From the NCBI RefSeq assembly GCF_002563955.1, contig NZ_PDJE01000001.1, forward strand, positions 1,860,001-1,924,000: DNA of 64,000 bases, written 5' to 3'. The DNA comes from Paramicrobacterium agarici (GTDB taxonomy: Bacteria > Actinomycetota > Actinomycetes > Actinomycetales > Microbacteriaceae). Below, piece after piece: positions 25,902 to 38,135 of the stretch. Numbering within the stretch: the first letter of the stretch is position 1; every line of letters begins with the position of its first letter. The notes below the pieces were generated by a model. That model worked only from the letters and a program-made list of their open reading frames with translations, ran no database searches and had not been told where the DNA came from. A program made the position numbers and the translations under genes.

Positions 25902-26849
25902 TCAGCGCTTTTTCGCGGCCTTCTCCTTCGCCTCCTCGCGCTTCATCGCTCGCTCGCGAGCCTTTGTCATCGCTTCGGCTTCTTTGCGTCGCGCCTCGCG
26001 CAGGGCCGCCTCGGCCTCGCGTCGAACACGAGACGCTTCTCGCACGTCTTTGTCTCTCGGCGACTCAGGGTGCGCGAGAGCGGAAGGTTCTTCGACCGCT
26101 TCTCCCGCGTCGATGCCGCTCATGTACGCTTCTACTCCGTTCAGGAGCGCGTCGATGCCGAAATCGAACGGATCGGCTGCTGCGGGCCCCATTGCGTCGG
26201 CGGCGACCGCAGGAGCGAGGTGAGGGAACCGGTCATTCGTGAGCAGCTCACGGATGATGTGATTGGCCGTGGCGTCGAGATCGTCTGGAGTGGTTCCCTG
26301 TGCTGCGCTCTCCGCGGTGTAGCCGCGATACACCGTTGCCTTCCATCGGGTCAGGCCGCTCAGCATCAGCGTGACCGCAATGCGCTTCTCGTGATCGAGC
26401 GAGGTTCCCTCGAAACAGCCCAATCCCTCATCCATCCACGCGAGCTGATTGGGTGTCACGGGAATCCCCGTGATCGGCACGTCGATGAGCCATGGATGGT
26501 CGCAGTATGCGGCGAACATCTCCGCGGCGAGTCGACGCGCGGCTTCACGCCAGGGGAGCGGTGGATCGGGACGCTCGGGGGGAACTCCGAGAGCCTGCTC
26601 GCCCATGAGGACGATCAAGTCGTCTTTTGCGGAGACGTAGCGATAGAGCGACATTGTCGTGAAGTCGAGTCTGTTTGCTATCGCGCTCATGGACACGGTC
26701 TCCAGGCCGCCCTCGTCCGCGATCTCGATGCCCGTCTCGACGATCTTCTCAATGCTGAGTCCGCGTTTCGGTCCCCGTTGCGGATCCGCAGCGATTCCCC
26801 ACGCCATGGCTACGGCGCGCGGCAGTGATCCTTCGAGGTCGTCCGACAT
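25902..26849 (-). CDS. TetR-family regulator with a charged C-terminal tail, divergent to a drug ABC transporter
   Basis: This 315-aa regulator has its helix-turn-helix in about residues 20-65 (IEKIVETGIEIADEGG, SMSAIANRLDFTTMSLYRYV). A TetR_C-type ligand domain follows. The last 50 residues are a highly charged Glu/Ala/Arg/Lys-rich, probably coiled tail (EAALREARRKEAEAMTKARE), which is unusual for the family. ATG 26849 is chosen because AGGAGGAAGCG directly precedes it. It faces the drrAB-like genes across a 139-bp intergenic region packed with repeats. It most likely represses them and itself, and a hydrophobic drug would be the usual inducer. Confidence 0.88.
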   Translation of the reverse strand: MSDDLEGSLPRAVAMAWGIAADPQRGPKRGLSIEKIVETGIEIADEGGLETVSMSAIANRLDFTTMSLYRYVSAKDDLIVLMGEQALGVPPERPDPPLPWREAARRLAAEMFAAYCDHPWLIDVPITGIPVTPNQLAWMDEGLGCFEGTSLDHEKRIAVTLMLSGLTRWKATVYRGYTAESAAQGTTPDDLDATANHIIRELLTNDRFPHLAPAVAADAMGPAAADPFDFGIDALLNGVEAYMSGIDAGEAVEEPSALAHPESPRDKDVREASRVRREAEAALREARRKEAEAMTKARERAMKREEAKEKAAKKR

Positions 26850-26863
26850 CGCTTCCTCCTCCT

Positions 26864-26878
26864 GACTGCCGGTCAGTC
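26864..26878. promoter_or_regulatory. inverted repeat upstream of the tetR start
   Basis: GACTG and CAGTC flank a 5-nt spacer just upstream of the tetR ribosome-binding site. It could be an autoregulatory operator half, but the arms are short. Confidence 0.35.
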
Positions 26879-26899
26879 TATCGGGAAGATGTTTACGGC

Positions 26900-26963
26900 A
26901 TAAACTGTGTGTGCTATAAACAGTGTGTCGCATAAGCAGTATGTCTCATACACAGTTGCTGCT
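26900..26963 (+). repeat. four tandem 16-bp repeats, candidate multi-site operator
   Basis: Four consecutive 16-bp units start at 26900 (ATAAACTGTGTGTGCT), 26916 (ATAAACAGTGTGTCGC), 26932 (ATAAGCAGTATGTCTC) and 26948 (ATACACAGTTGCTGCT). They share ATAmrCwGT followed by T/G-rich bases. They fill most of the gap between the divergent TetR gene and the ABC transporter, ending 25 bp before the ATPase start. AT content is higher than in the surroundings. I infer cooperative regulator binding; 16 bp is about one and a half helical turns, so successive sites lie on alternating faces of the DNA. Confidence 0.75.
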
Positions 26964-26988
26964 GTGAGGCGGGATGGAAGGAGATTCG

Positions 26989-27894
26989 ATGAATCATTCG
27001 ATTGACGTTCGCGATCTCACGAAGAGATTCGGGGACCAGATCGTTCTCGACGGAGTTGACTTGCGCGTGTCCCCAGGGACGATTCACGCAGTTCTCGGTC
27101 CGAACGGCGCAGGAAAGACGACCTTAATCAACATCCTGACGACGCTAATCGGCCCCGATTCGGGCAGCGCGCGCGTGGCGGGTTTCGACGTCGCCACGCA
27201 GGCATCCATGGTCCGGAATCAGATCAGCGTTACGGGGCAATATGCTGCCGTCGACGAAGTGCTGACCGCACGCGAGAACCTGCGGATGATGTCTCGGCTC
27301 CTTGGTCTGTCACGAGCGGAGGCGCGTGCTCGGACTGAGGAGCTGCTCGAGCGATTCGCGCTGACAGGCTCAGCGGGAAAGCGCGTGCGCACATTCTCCG
27401 GAGGCATGCGGCGTCGCGTGGATTTGGCGGTCAGTCTCATCTGCTCTCCGCCCATCTTGTTCCTCGACGAGCCGACGACCGGTCTCGATACGCGCAGCCG
27501 CAGAGCACTGTGGGACGAGGTCGAGCAGTTGCGCGCCGAGGGAGTGACCGTGATGCTCACGACGCAGTACCTCGACGAGGCTGACGCTCTCGCCGACGTT
27601 ATCTCCGTGCTCGACAAAGGCAAGGTCGTCGCGGCGGGCACTCCCGCGGAGCTCAAGGCGCAGGTGGGCAGTGACATCATTGAGGTGCGCGGCGAGCACG
27701 GGGAACTGATGCACGAGATGCACACGCTCGGTACGCCGCGCGACGTCGTTGACGTGCTTTCCTCCCAGAACATCGACAACGTCGGAACAGTCACGATCAG
27801 ACGCCCGACGCTCGACGATGTCTTTCTCTCAGTCACAGGTGGTAGCGATGCAGAACCAGCGCACGTCTTCGATCGAGAGGAGCTGGCATCGTGA
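26989..27894 (+). CDS. ABC transporter ATP-binding protein, daunorubicin-resistance (DrrA) type
   Basis: This 301-aa ATPase has Walker A GPNGAGKTT (about residues 39-47), signature FSGGMRRR, Walker B ILFLDEPTTGLD and switch region TTQYLDEADALAD. The C-terminal extension typical of the DrrA/CcmA drug-export group is present. ATG 26989 has GAAGGAG 6 nt upstream; an earlier in-frame ATG at 26974 overlaps that site. It is coupled to the permease by a GTGA overlap. The pair would export a hydrophobic compound, under control of the divergent TetR. Confidence 0.93.
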   Translation: MNHSIDVRDLTKRFGDQIVLDGVDLRVSPGTIHAVLGPNGAGKTTLINILTTLIGPDSGSARVAGFDVATQASMVRNQISVTGQYAAVDEVLTARENLRMMSRLLGLSRAEARARTEELLERFALTGSAGKRVRTFSGGMRRRVDLAVSLICSPPILFLDEPTTGLDTRSRRALWDEVEQLRAEGVTVMLTTQYLDEADALADVISVLDKGKVVAAGTPAELKAQVGSDIIEVRGEHGELMHEMHTLGTPRDVVDVLSSQNIDNVGTVTIRRPTLDDVFLSVTGGSDAEPAHVFDREELAS

Positions 27895-28688
27895 CGATCG
27901 CCATCAGCAATCCGCGGACGAAGCCTCGGGCAGGAAACGCGGATGCCGTGTTCATCGCCAGAAGCATTCGGCATTCTCTTCGAGATGGCGAAGGCTTGCT
28001 CATGGCGATATTGCTCCCCGTCTTCATGATGGGGCTCTTCGTCTTCGTCTTCGGCGGCGCGATGAGCTTCGCTGGTGACAGCGGCTACGTGAACTACATC
28101 GTTCCGGGCATCATCATCATGTGCGCAGGATTCGGGGCGTCGTCGACGGCCACTCTCGTGGCAGGGGATATGCAGTCCGGTATCGTCGACCGCTTCCGCA
28201 CGATGCCCATTCGGGGCGGTGCCGTTCTCACGGGCCACGTCGTCGCGAGCGTCCTGCGCAACCTCGTCGCCACCGGCGTCGTCGTACTCGTGGGCCTGCT
28301 CGCGGGCTTTCGCCCGTCGGCAGGCCTCGGGGGCTGGCTCGGCGCCCTCGCCATCATCACCGTGTACATCCTGACCATCACCATGCTCTTCGCGGCCGTC
28401 GGTCTCGTCGCTGGCAGCGTGGAAGCGGCCAACGCGTATGGCTTCGTCCTGCTGTTCCTGCCGTATCTCTCCAGCGGGTTCGTTCCCGTCGAGACGATGC
28501 CCTCATGGCTGGAGTGGATCGCCCGGTACCAGCCGATCACTCCGGTGATCGAGGCGATCCGCGCGCTCCTCTCCGAAGGCGACGTCGGAGTGAACGCCGT
28601 GTTCGCGATGCTCTGGTGCGCGGGGATCCTCGCGATCGCCCTCGCGTGGAGCGCTGTCATGTTCCGCCGCAAAGCGGGGCGACGCTGA
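27891..28688 (+). CDS. ABC-2 type permease, DrrB-like
   Basis: This 265-aa membrane protein has six hydrophobic segments and the ABC-2 signature region DRFRTMPIRGGAVLTGHVVA. Late in the protein, PYLSSGFVPVETMPSWL precedes the last helices, as in DrrB-type exporters. GTG 27891 overlaps the ATPase stop (GTGA). It is the membrane partner of the preceding gene. It is followed by a strong hairpin. Confidence 0.92.
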   Translation: MTIAISNPRTKPRAGNADAVFIARSIRHSLRDGEGLLMAILLPVFMMGLFVFVFGGAMSFAGDSGYVNYIVPGIIIMCAGFGASSTATLVAGDMQSGIVDRFRTMPIRGGAVLTGHVVASVLRNLVATGVVVLVGLLAGFRPSAGLGGWLGALAIITVYILTITMLFAAVGLVAGSVEAANAYGFVLLFLPYLSSGFVPVETMPSWLEWIARYQPITPVIEAIRALLSEGDVGVNAVFAMLWCAGILAIALAWSAVMFRRKAGRR

Positions 28689-28699
28689 TCATCTAAGAC

Positions 28700-28737
28700 G
28701 TGAGGATGCCGCGGTCCGCCGCTCGCGGCATCCTCAC
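28700..28737. terminator. 14-bp hairpin after the drug transporter
   Basis: GTGAGGATGCCGCG (28700-28713) pairs perfectly with 28724-28737 around a 10-nt loop. It lies 12 nt after the permease stop and just before the tsaC promoter. There is no U-tract. Confidence 0.7.
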
Positions 28738-28750
28738 ACGCCGCCCGCGA

Positions 28751-28756
28751 TAGAAT
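28751..28756 (+). promoter_or_regulatory. -10 box (TAGAAT) of tsaC
   Basis: TAGAAT lies 8 nt before the ATG at 28765, which suggests a leaderless or nearly leaderless transcript. It is close to the consensus. Confidence 0.5.
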
Positions 28757-28764
28757 CGCTGGCG

Positions 28765-29427
28765 ATGTCGAACACGTACGACTGCTCCATCGATTCGGAG
28801 CTTCTCACCGGAATGCGACTCGCGCGCACCTCTCTCGGGCGCGGCGAGCTCGTCGTGATCCCCACGGATACGGTCTACGGGATCGCCGCCGACGCTTTCA
28901 ACCCCGGTGCCGTTCAGCGGCTTCTCGATGCGAAGGGGCGCACGAGGCAGCAGCCACCGCCCGTTCTCGTCTCAGGCACAGACACCCTCACGGCGCTCGC
29001 ATCGGTCGTACCCGAGCTCGTGACGAGGCTCGTCGAGGCATTCTGGCCAGGCGGGCTGACCGTTGTGCTCCCCGCGCAGCCGTCGCTCGCGTGGGACCTG
29101 GGAGACACTGACGGAACAGTTGCACTGCGCATGCCCGACAACGAGATCGCTCTCGAGCTTCTGCGCGAAAGCGGCCCGCTCGCTGTGTCGAGTGCCAACA
29201 CGACGGGCCTGCCTCCGGCCGAAACGGCAGCGTCAGCCCTTGAGATGCTCGGTGAGAGTGTTGAGGTTTACCTGGATGCCGGTGACGGCAAGAGCGTGCC
29301 GTCGACGATCATCGATGCGACGGCCCTGACCGTCGAAGATGGCACGGCGACGATACTCCGCGACGGTGTCATCTCGCGCGAACAGCTCCGCGAGGTCCTC
29401 GGCGATCGTCTCGCGGACGACGTCTAG
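28765..29427 (+). CDS. L-threonylcarbamoyladenylate synthase (Sua5/YrdC/TsaC)
   Basis: This 220-aa enzyme makes the threonylcarbamoyl-AMP intermediate for t6A37 modification of ANN-decoding tRNAs. The signature IPTDTVYGIAADAF is at about residues 32-45. An Arg-rich nucleotide-binding region and the C-terminal SSANTTGLPPAETA motif follow. It is the short, single-domain YrdC form. The gene normally follows prmC; here the TetR/ABC module separates them. It is followed 8 nt later by the WecA-type transferase. Confidence 0.92.
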   Translation: MSNTYDCSIDSELLTGMRLARTSLGRGELVVIPTDTVYGIAADAFNPGAVQRLLDAKGRTRQQPPPVLVSGTDTLTALASVVPELVTRLVEAFWPGGLTVVLPAQPSLAWDLGDTDGTVALRMPDNEIALELLRESGPLAVSSANTTGLPPAETAASALEMLGESVEVYLDAGDGKSVPSTIIDATALTVEDGTATILRDGVISREQLREVLGDRLADDV

Positions 29428-29435
29428 GGCGGCCA

Positions 29436-30692
29436 ATGCGTCAGTATGCGCTCATTGCCCTCGCGGCCATGATCATCACGTGGGTGCTCTCACTGGCGGT
29501 CTACAAGTTCGCTCTGCGCTTCAAGCTCTACCCGCCGATCAGAGACCGCGATATGCATTCGCGTCCGACGCCGCGGCTCGGGGGAGTGGCCATGTTCTTC
29601 GGGGTGGCGGCGGCGATGACGATCGCCTCGTTCAACCCTTTCTTCGGCGTCATCTTCGATGAGCCAGGGCCGATTCTCGCGATCCTCGGCGCAACGCTTC
29701 TGATCGTCGTGCTCGGAATCATCGACGACCTCGTCGATCTGGACTGGATGATCAAGCTCGCTGGCCAATTCCTCGCCGCCGGACTGATCGCGTGGCTCGG
29801 CGTGCAGATCTACTCACTGCCCATCGCCGGACGAACCGTCGGCTCGAGCTGGATGTCGTTCATTCTGACCGTGCTCACGATCGTTCTGGTCATGAACGCG
29901 GTGAACTTCATCGATGGGCTCGATGGGCTCGTCGGAGGAGTGGCGCTGATCGCCAATGGCGTCTTCTTCGTCTACGGCTACCTCTTGGTTCGCACGGTCA
30001 GTCAGTACAACTACTTCAATCTCTCGCTGCTGATATCGGCGGTCCTGCTGGGAGTCTGCGCGGGGTTCCTCCCGCTGAACTGGCACCCGGCGAAGATGTT
30101 CATGGGCGATGCCGGAGCGCTGCTGGTCGGTCTGCTCATGGCGACCTCAGCGATCTCGATCACCGGCCAGATCGATCCCTCGGCGGTCGAGAGCGGAGAT
30201 GGACAGGGCCTCGGCGGATCGCAGCTTGTCGGTGCGTTCATTCCGCTTCTGCTTCCCATCACGATTCTCGTCGTGCCGCTCGTCGACTTCAGTCTTGCCG
30301 TCTTCCGACGGCTGCGCGCGGGAAAGAGCCCGTTCAGCGCCGATCGGCTTCACCTGCACCATCGGCTGATCGACATGGGGCACTCCGAACTGCACGCCGT
30401 GCTGATCTTCTACGCCTGGACCGTCGTCATCTCTGTCCCGTGCCTGTTCCTCTTCCTTTTCGATTCCTACTGGTACGCTCTCGTGTTCTTCCTTGCCGGT
30501 GTGATCGCCTGCACCGTCGCGACGTTCGCGCCGCTGGGGCGCCGCAAGCGGCACGAAGTCGTCTCGCAGCTCACGCCAGAAGACGAGACGAGCGCCGAGC
30601 AGCGTGGGCACGATCCCCTCGACGATGCCGTCCCCGACAACCACTCACACGGGGCCGCGTCTGCCCCGCGCTCTGAAGGGCCATCAGCATGA
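29436..30692 (+). CDS. MraY/WecA/TagO-family undecaprenyl-phosphate sugar-1-phosphate transferase
   Basis: This 418-aa protein has about eleven membrane segments. It transfers a sugar-1-phosphate (probably GlcNAc-1-P) from UDP-sugar to undecaprenyl or decaprenyl phosphate, starting wall-polymer synthesis. Family motifs seen are DMHSRPTPRLGG, the Asp-rich GIIDDLVDLDW, NAVNFIDGLDGLVGG, FMGDAGALLVGL and the HLHHRLIDMGHS loop that distinguishes the WecA branch from MraY. It has a hydrophilic tail of about 45 residues. The gene lies between tsaC and the atp operon, a usual place in actinobacteria, and overlaps the next gene in an ATGA junction. Confidence 0.9.
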   Translation: MRQYALIALAAMIITWVLSLAVYKFALRFKLYPPIRDRDMHSRPTPRLGGVAMFFGVAAAMTIASFNPFFGVIFDEPGPILAILGATLLIVVLGIIDDLVDLDWMIKLAGQFLAAGLIAWLGVQIYSLPIAGRTVGSSWMSFILTVLTIVLVMNAVNFIDGLDGLVGGVALIANGVFFVYGYLLVRTVSQYNYFNLSLLISAVLLGVCAGFLPLNWHPAKMFMGDAGALLVGLLMATSAISITGQIDPSAVESGDGQGLGGSQLVGAFIPLLLPITILVVPLVDFSLAVFRRLRAGKSPFSADRLHLHHRLIDMGHSELHAVLIFYAWTVVISVPCLFLFLFDSYWYALVFFLAGVIACTVATFAPLGRRKRHEVVSQLTPEDETSAEQRGHDPLDDAVPDNHSHGAASAPRSEGPSA

Positions 30693-31135
30693 CCTCAAAT
30701 CCGGTTTTCCGCGCCAGTCTCGTCTGGGGTTCCGTCGTCACTGCGGTGATCGCCGTCGTCGGCGGCATCGTGGGCCTGTTCGTCGACGGTTCACGAGGGC
30801 TCGTCAGCGCTCTGCTCGGCGCCGTCGTCGCCCTCGTCTTCCTCAGCGTCACCGCTGTCAGCATCCTCCTGGCCAACCGCAAGGCGGGGAGCGAGCTCTT
30901 CGTTCCAATCTTCTTTGCGGGTGTCATGGGCGGATGGCTCGTGAAGTTCGTGGTATTTCTCGTGCTCGCCTGGGCAGTCAAACAGCAGGACTGGGTCAAC
31001 GACACCGTGTTCTTCCTCGCCGTCATTGCGGGCGTGATCGGCTCACTCGTCGTCGACGGTGTCGTCGTCGCTAAAGTGCGCGTCCCGCACGCCAGCGACG
31101 TTACATTGCCGGGCGATGAAAGTCGCGATGATTAG
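30689..31135 (+). CDS. AtpI-like membrane protein upstream of the ATP synthase operon
   Basis: This 148-aa protein has four predicted membrane helices (about residues 12-32, 38-60, 72-95 and 104-128) and a short charged tail. Position directly before atpB and the overall topology match ATP synthase protein I (AtpI), which helps assemble the c-ring or supply Mg2+. Sequence identity to AtpI is not evident by eye, so this is assigned largely on context. The start overlaps the WecA-type gene (ATGA). Confidence 0.65.
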   Translation: MTSNPVFRASLVWGSVVTAVIAVVGGIVGLFVDGSRGLVSALLGAVVALVFLSVTAVSILLANRKAGSELFVPIFFAGVMGGWLVKFVVFLVLAWAVKQQDWVNDTVFFLAVIAGVIGSLVVDGVVVAKVRVPHASDVTLPGDESRDD

Positions 31136-31291
31136 GCACTTCTACGATTCGTAGAAACCCGCAACCTTTGCTAAAGTAGACGGAGATTCTCCCTGCCAGG
31201 TGTGAGCCTTCGGCTGCCGGGTATGGCGTCTTTCCCACCGATCGAACGTAGCGTGAGCCTTGCTCACTGCTCTGAAATCCAGGAGATAGCG

Positions 31292-32379
<1,088 letters not shown>

Positions 32380-32405
32380 TCCTCTTTCACCACTCGTAAG
32401 GAGGA

Positions 32406-32969
32406 ATGATGCTGAACGCATTTGTGATGGCGGCCGAGGATGGGGCGACGCACAACCCCATTCTCCCGGCGTCGTACGACATCATCTGGTCGGCGGTGTG
32501 CTTCGTTATCGTTCTCGTCGTGTTCTGGAAGGTCGTCCTTCCCAAGCTCTACGTGATGCTTGACGAGCGCGGCGCGGCGATCGAGGGCAACATCGCCAAG
32601 GCTGATGAAGCGCAGCGCAAGGCCGAAGCGGCTCTCGAGGAGTACACCGCCCAGCTCGCCGACGCTCGCGCCGAGGCCGGGCGCATCCGCGAGGGCGCGC
32701 GCGACGATGGCAAGAAGATCGTTGCAGAGGCCAAAGAGCAGGCGACCGAGGAAGCGTCACGCATCACGTCGAGCGCGCATGCTCAGATCGAAGCCGAGCG
32801 GCAGTCGGCGCTGGTGTCCCTGCGGAGTGAGGTGGGCTCGCTCGCACTCGGGCTGGCCAGCAACGTCATCGGCGAGTCGTTGAATGATGACAAGAAGGCA
32901 ACCGCTGTCGTAGATCGGTTCCTCGAGGACCTCGAGGCGTCCGAGTCGACAGCAGCAGGGAACAAGTAA
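32406..32969 (+). CDS. atpF: F0F1 ATP synthase subunit b
   Basis: This 187-aa stator subunit has one N-terminal membrane helix (about residues 23-45) and a long charged coiled-coil that reaches F1 (from [20 protein letters not shown] onward). Two adjacent ATGs are possible. AAGGAGG ends 1 nt before ATG 32406 and 4 nt before ATG 32409, so the second may be the one used. It is followed 6 nt later by atpH. Confidence 0.94.
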   Translation: MMLNAFVMAAEDGATHNPILPASYDIIWSAVCFVIVLVVFWKVVLPKLYVMLDERGAAIEGNIAKADEAQRKAEAALEEYTAQLADARAEAGRIREGARDDGKKIVAEAKEQATEEASRITSSAHAQIEAERQSALVSLRSEVGSLALGLASNVIGESLNDDKKATAVVDRFLEDLEASESTAAGNK

Positions 32970-32975
32970 TCAGCT

Positions 32976-33770
32976 ATGGGTAGCGCAACAAGAGAAGCTC
33001 TTGCTCAGGCGGTAGACGCGCTGGGTGCGGTCAGCGGTTCCGTCGACCTCGCCACAGCAGCGTCGCTGCTCGATGCGGGACGCGTCATCGACGGTTCTGC
33101 GCAGTTGCGCACGCTGATCGCCGACCCCGCCGAAAGTGCTGACACCAAGACGAAGGCACTTGCTCGAGTCTTCGGAGACCAGGTCAACGAAACGGTCTCG
33201 TCGCTGCTCGAGACGACGGCGAGGGCACGCTGGTCGTCTGCTGACGACCTTGTCGCGGGTATCGAGGAGCTGGGCGTTCGGGCTGCAGCCCTCGGCTCGA
33301 GCGACGCACCGATCGAGTCTGAGCTGTTCCAGTTCGGCGAAGTTGTCACCAACAACGCCGAACTCGAGCTCGCTCTGAGCTCGAAGCTCGGCGATCCGGA
33401 GCGCAAGGCCGACGTGGTCACCCGTCTTCTCAGCGGCAAAGCATCAGAGGCGACGGTGATCATCGTGTCGCGTCTCATCCAGCAGCCGCGGGGTCGCCGG
33501 ATCGGCAAGCTTCTGCGCGATGCTGCGTCTGTCGTCGCTGACCAACGTGGCCGCACGGTGGCGACGGTAACGAGCGCAAGCCCGCTGAGCGACGCGCAGC
33601 TTGATCGACTTCGTGAGCGTCTTTCGGCGTCGTACGGTCGTGACATCACGTTCAACCTCGTCGTCGATCCTGCTCTGATTGGCGGAATGCGCATTCAGGC
33701 CGGCGACGACGTCATCGACGCGAGCATCTCCTCGCGCCTCGGTGATCTGAAACTCAAGCTCGCCGGGTAG
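32976..33770 (+). CDS. atpH: F0F1 ATP synthase subunit delta
   Basis: This 264-aa subunit joins the b stalk to the top of F1. It is longer than the usual 180 aa, as in other actinobacteria. The N-terminal helical bundle (about residues 1-110) is followed by a second region and the conserved C-terminal pattern VVDPALIGGMRIQAGDDVID, which identifies the family. It sits between atpF and atpA in the standard order. Confidence 0.94.
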   Translation: MGSATREALAQAVDALGAVSGSVDLATAASLLDAGRVIDGSAQLRTLIADPAESADTKTKALARVFGDQVNETVSSLLETTARARWSSADDLVAGIEELGVRAAALGSSDAPIESELFQFGEVVTNNAELELALSSKLGDPERKADVVTRLLSGKASEATVIIVSRLIQQPRGRRIGKLLRDAASVVADQRGRTVATVTSASPLSDAQLDRLRERLSASYGRDITFNLVVDPALIGGMRIQAGDDVIDASISSRLGDLKLKLAG

Positions 33771-33821
33771 ACCGGTTTCATACACTTTCGGGGAACATCC
33801 CCGGCACAGATAGGGAAGAAG

Positions 33822-35447
33822 ATGGCAGAACTTACGATCAGCCCCGATGAGATCCGGGATGCTCTCAAGGACTTCGTCTCGGCATACGAGCCCGACAAGG
33901 CCTCGAAGACCGAGGTCGGATACGTCACCGACGCTGCAGATGGAATTGCGCACGTCGAGGGCCTGCCCGGCGTGATGGCCAACGAGCTCATTCGCTTCGC
34001 AGACGGCACACTCGGCCTCGCTCAGAACCTCGAAGAAGACGAGATCGGCGCGATCGTCCTCGGAGAGTTCACCGGAATCGTCGAGGGCATGGAAGTCACT
34101 CGCACGGGTGAGGTGCTCTCGGTCCCCGTCGGTGACGGCTACATGGGACGCGTCGTCGATCCCCTCGGCAACCCGATCGACGGTCTGGGTGACATCGCCA
34201 GCGAGAGCCGCCGCGAGCTCGAGCTCCAGGCGCCGGGCGTCATGCAGCGAAAGAGCGTGCACGAGCCGCTTCAGACCGGGATCAAGGCGATCGACGCGAT
34301 GATCCCCGTGGGTCGCGGACAGCGCCAGCTCATCATCGGCGACCGCCAGACGGGCAAGACCGCGCTCGCGATCGACACGATCATCAACCAGAAAGCGAAC
34401 TGGGAGTCCGGTGACCCCGACAAGCAGGTGCGCTGCATCTACGTCGCGGTCGGCCAGAAGGGCTCGACGATCGCTTCTGTGAAGGGCGCTCTCGAAGAGG
34501 CTGGTGCTCTCGAGTACACGACGATCGTTGCCTCACCGGCATCCGACCCCGCGGGCTTCAAGTACCTTGCTCCGTACACCGGCTCGGCGATCGGCCAGCA
34601 CTGGATGTACGGCGGCAAGCACGTGCTCATCGTTTTCGACGACCTCTCGAAGCAAGCTGAGGCATACCGCGCCGTTTCGCTTCTTCTGCGCCGCCCGCCG
34701 GGCCGCGAGGCATACCCCGGAGACGTCTTCTACCTGCACTCGCGTCTCCTCGAGCGCTGTGCCAAGCTCTCGGACGAGCTCGGTGCGGGGTCGATGACGG
34801 GGCTTCCCATCATCGAGACCAAAGCGAACGACGTTTCTGCATATATTCCGACCAACGTGATCTCGATCACCGACGGCCAGATCTTCCTGCAGTCCGACCT
34901 GTTCAACGCGAACCAGAGGCCAGCAGTGGACGTCGGTATCTCGGTCTCGCGTGTCGGTGGTGACGCCCAGGTCAAGAGCATCAAAAAGGTGTCGGGTACC
35001 CTCAAGCTCGAATTGGCGCAGTACCGCTCGCTTGAAGCTTTCGCCATGTTCGCGTCGGATCTTGACGCCGCGAGCCGCCGTCAGCTCGAGCGTGGCGCGC
35101 GCCTCACCGAGCTGCTCAAGCAGCCGCAGTACTCGCCGTACCCCGTTGAGGAGCAGGTCGTCTCGATCTGGGCCGGAACGAAGGGCAAGCTCGACACGGT
35201 TCCCGTCGAAGATGTACTGCGCTTCGAGCGTGAGCTGCTCGACTATGTTCGTCGTAACACGAACGTGCTCGACGAGCTGCGCGAAACCAACCAGCTGACG
35301 GACGAGGTCGTCGAGACTCTCGAGTCGACGGTTGACACGTTCCTGTCGGAATTCCAAACGGGCGAGGGCGAATCGCTGTCCGAGGTCGTTGAGGAGCTTC
35401 CCGAGGAAGACGTCAACCAGGAGAAGATCGTCAAGGGACGTCGATAA
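33822..35447 (+). CDS. atpA: F0F1 ATP synthase subunit alpha
   Basis: This 541-aa non-catalytic nucleotide-binding subunit has its P-loop [13 protein letters not shown] at about residues 170-182. [20 protein letters not shown] and [20 protein letters not shown] are conserved alpha-subunit blocks, the latter containing the region of the arginine finger. Actinobacterial alpha subunits have a C-terminal extension, and an acidic tail ([18 protein letters not shown]) is seen here. AGGGAAGAAG lies upstream of ATG 33822. Confidence 0.97.
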   Translation: MAELTISPDEIRDALKDFVSAYEPDKASKTEVGYVTDAADGIAHVEGLPGVMANELIRFADGTLGLAQNLEEDEIGAIVLGEFTGIVEGMEVTRTGEVLSVPVGDGYMGRVVDPLGNPIDGLGDIASESRRELELQAPGVMQRKSVHEPLQTGIKAIDAMIPVGRGQRQLIIGDRQTGKTALAIDTIINQKANWESGDPDKQVRCIYVAVGQKGSTIASVKGALEEAGALEYTTIVASPASDPAGFKYLAPYTGSAIGQHWMYGGKHVLIVFDDLSKQAEAYRAVSLLLRRPPGREAYPGDVFYLHSRLLERCAKLSDELGAGSMTGLPIIETKANDVSAYIPTNVISITDGQIFLQSDLFNANQRPAVDVGISVSRVGGDAQVKSIKKVSGTLKLELAQYRSLEAFAMFASDLDAASRRQLERGARLTELLKQPQYSPYPVEEQVVSIWAGTKGKLDTVPVEDVLRFERELLDYVRRNTNVLDELRETNQLTDEVVETLESTVDTFLSEFQTGEGESLSEVVEELPEEDVNQEKIVKGRR

Positions 35448-35450
35448 TCT

Positions 35451-37843
<2,393 letters not shown>

Positions 37844-37845
37844 TC

Positions 37846-38115
37846 ATGGCGGGTCGTTCGCTGCAGGTCAGCGTAGTCGCGGCCGACCACGAAGTGTGGT
37901 CGGGCGCGGCGACGCAGGTCATCGCGAGGACCGTCGAAGGTGAGATCGGCATCCTCGCCGGTCACGAGCCGATGCTCGCGATCCTTGCCACGGGCGAGGT
38001 CCGCGTGACGACGACCGGCGGTGAGAAAGTCACGGCGAAGGCCGATGACGGATTCCTCTCGGTGGAGAACGACACGGTCACGGTCGTCGCAGGCAACGCC
38101 TCACTCGTCAAGTAG
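37846..38115 (+). CDS. atpC: F0F1 ATP synthase subunit epsilon, short form
   Basis: This 89-aa protein contains only the N-terminal beta-sandwich of epsilon (LQVSVVAADHEVWSG, EGEIGILAGHEPMLA). The usual C-terminal pair of helices, which inhibits ATP hydrolysis in many bacteria, is absent. The stop is clean and no frameshifted continuation follows. ATG 37846 lies 2 nt after the atpD stop. The enzyme would lack epsilon-type autoinhibition, unless another element replaces it. Confidence 0.92.
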   Translation: MAGRSLQVSVVAADHEVWSGAATQVIARTVEGEIGILAGHEPMLAILATGEVRVTTTGGEKVTAKADDGFLSVENDTVTVVAGNASLVK

Positions 38116-38135
38116 TTCTCAACTCTCTCTTCATA

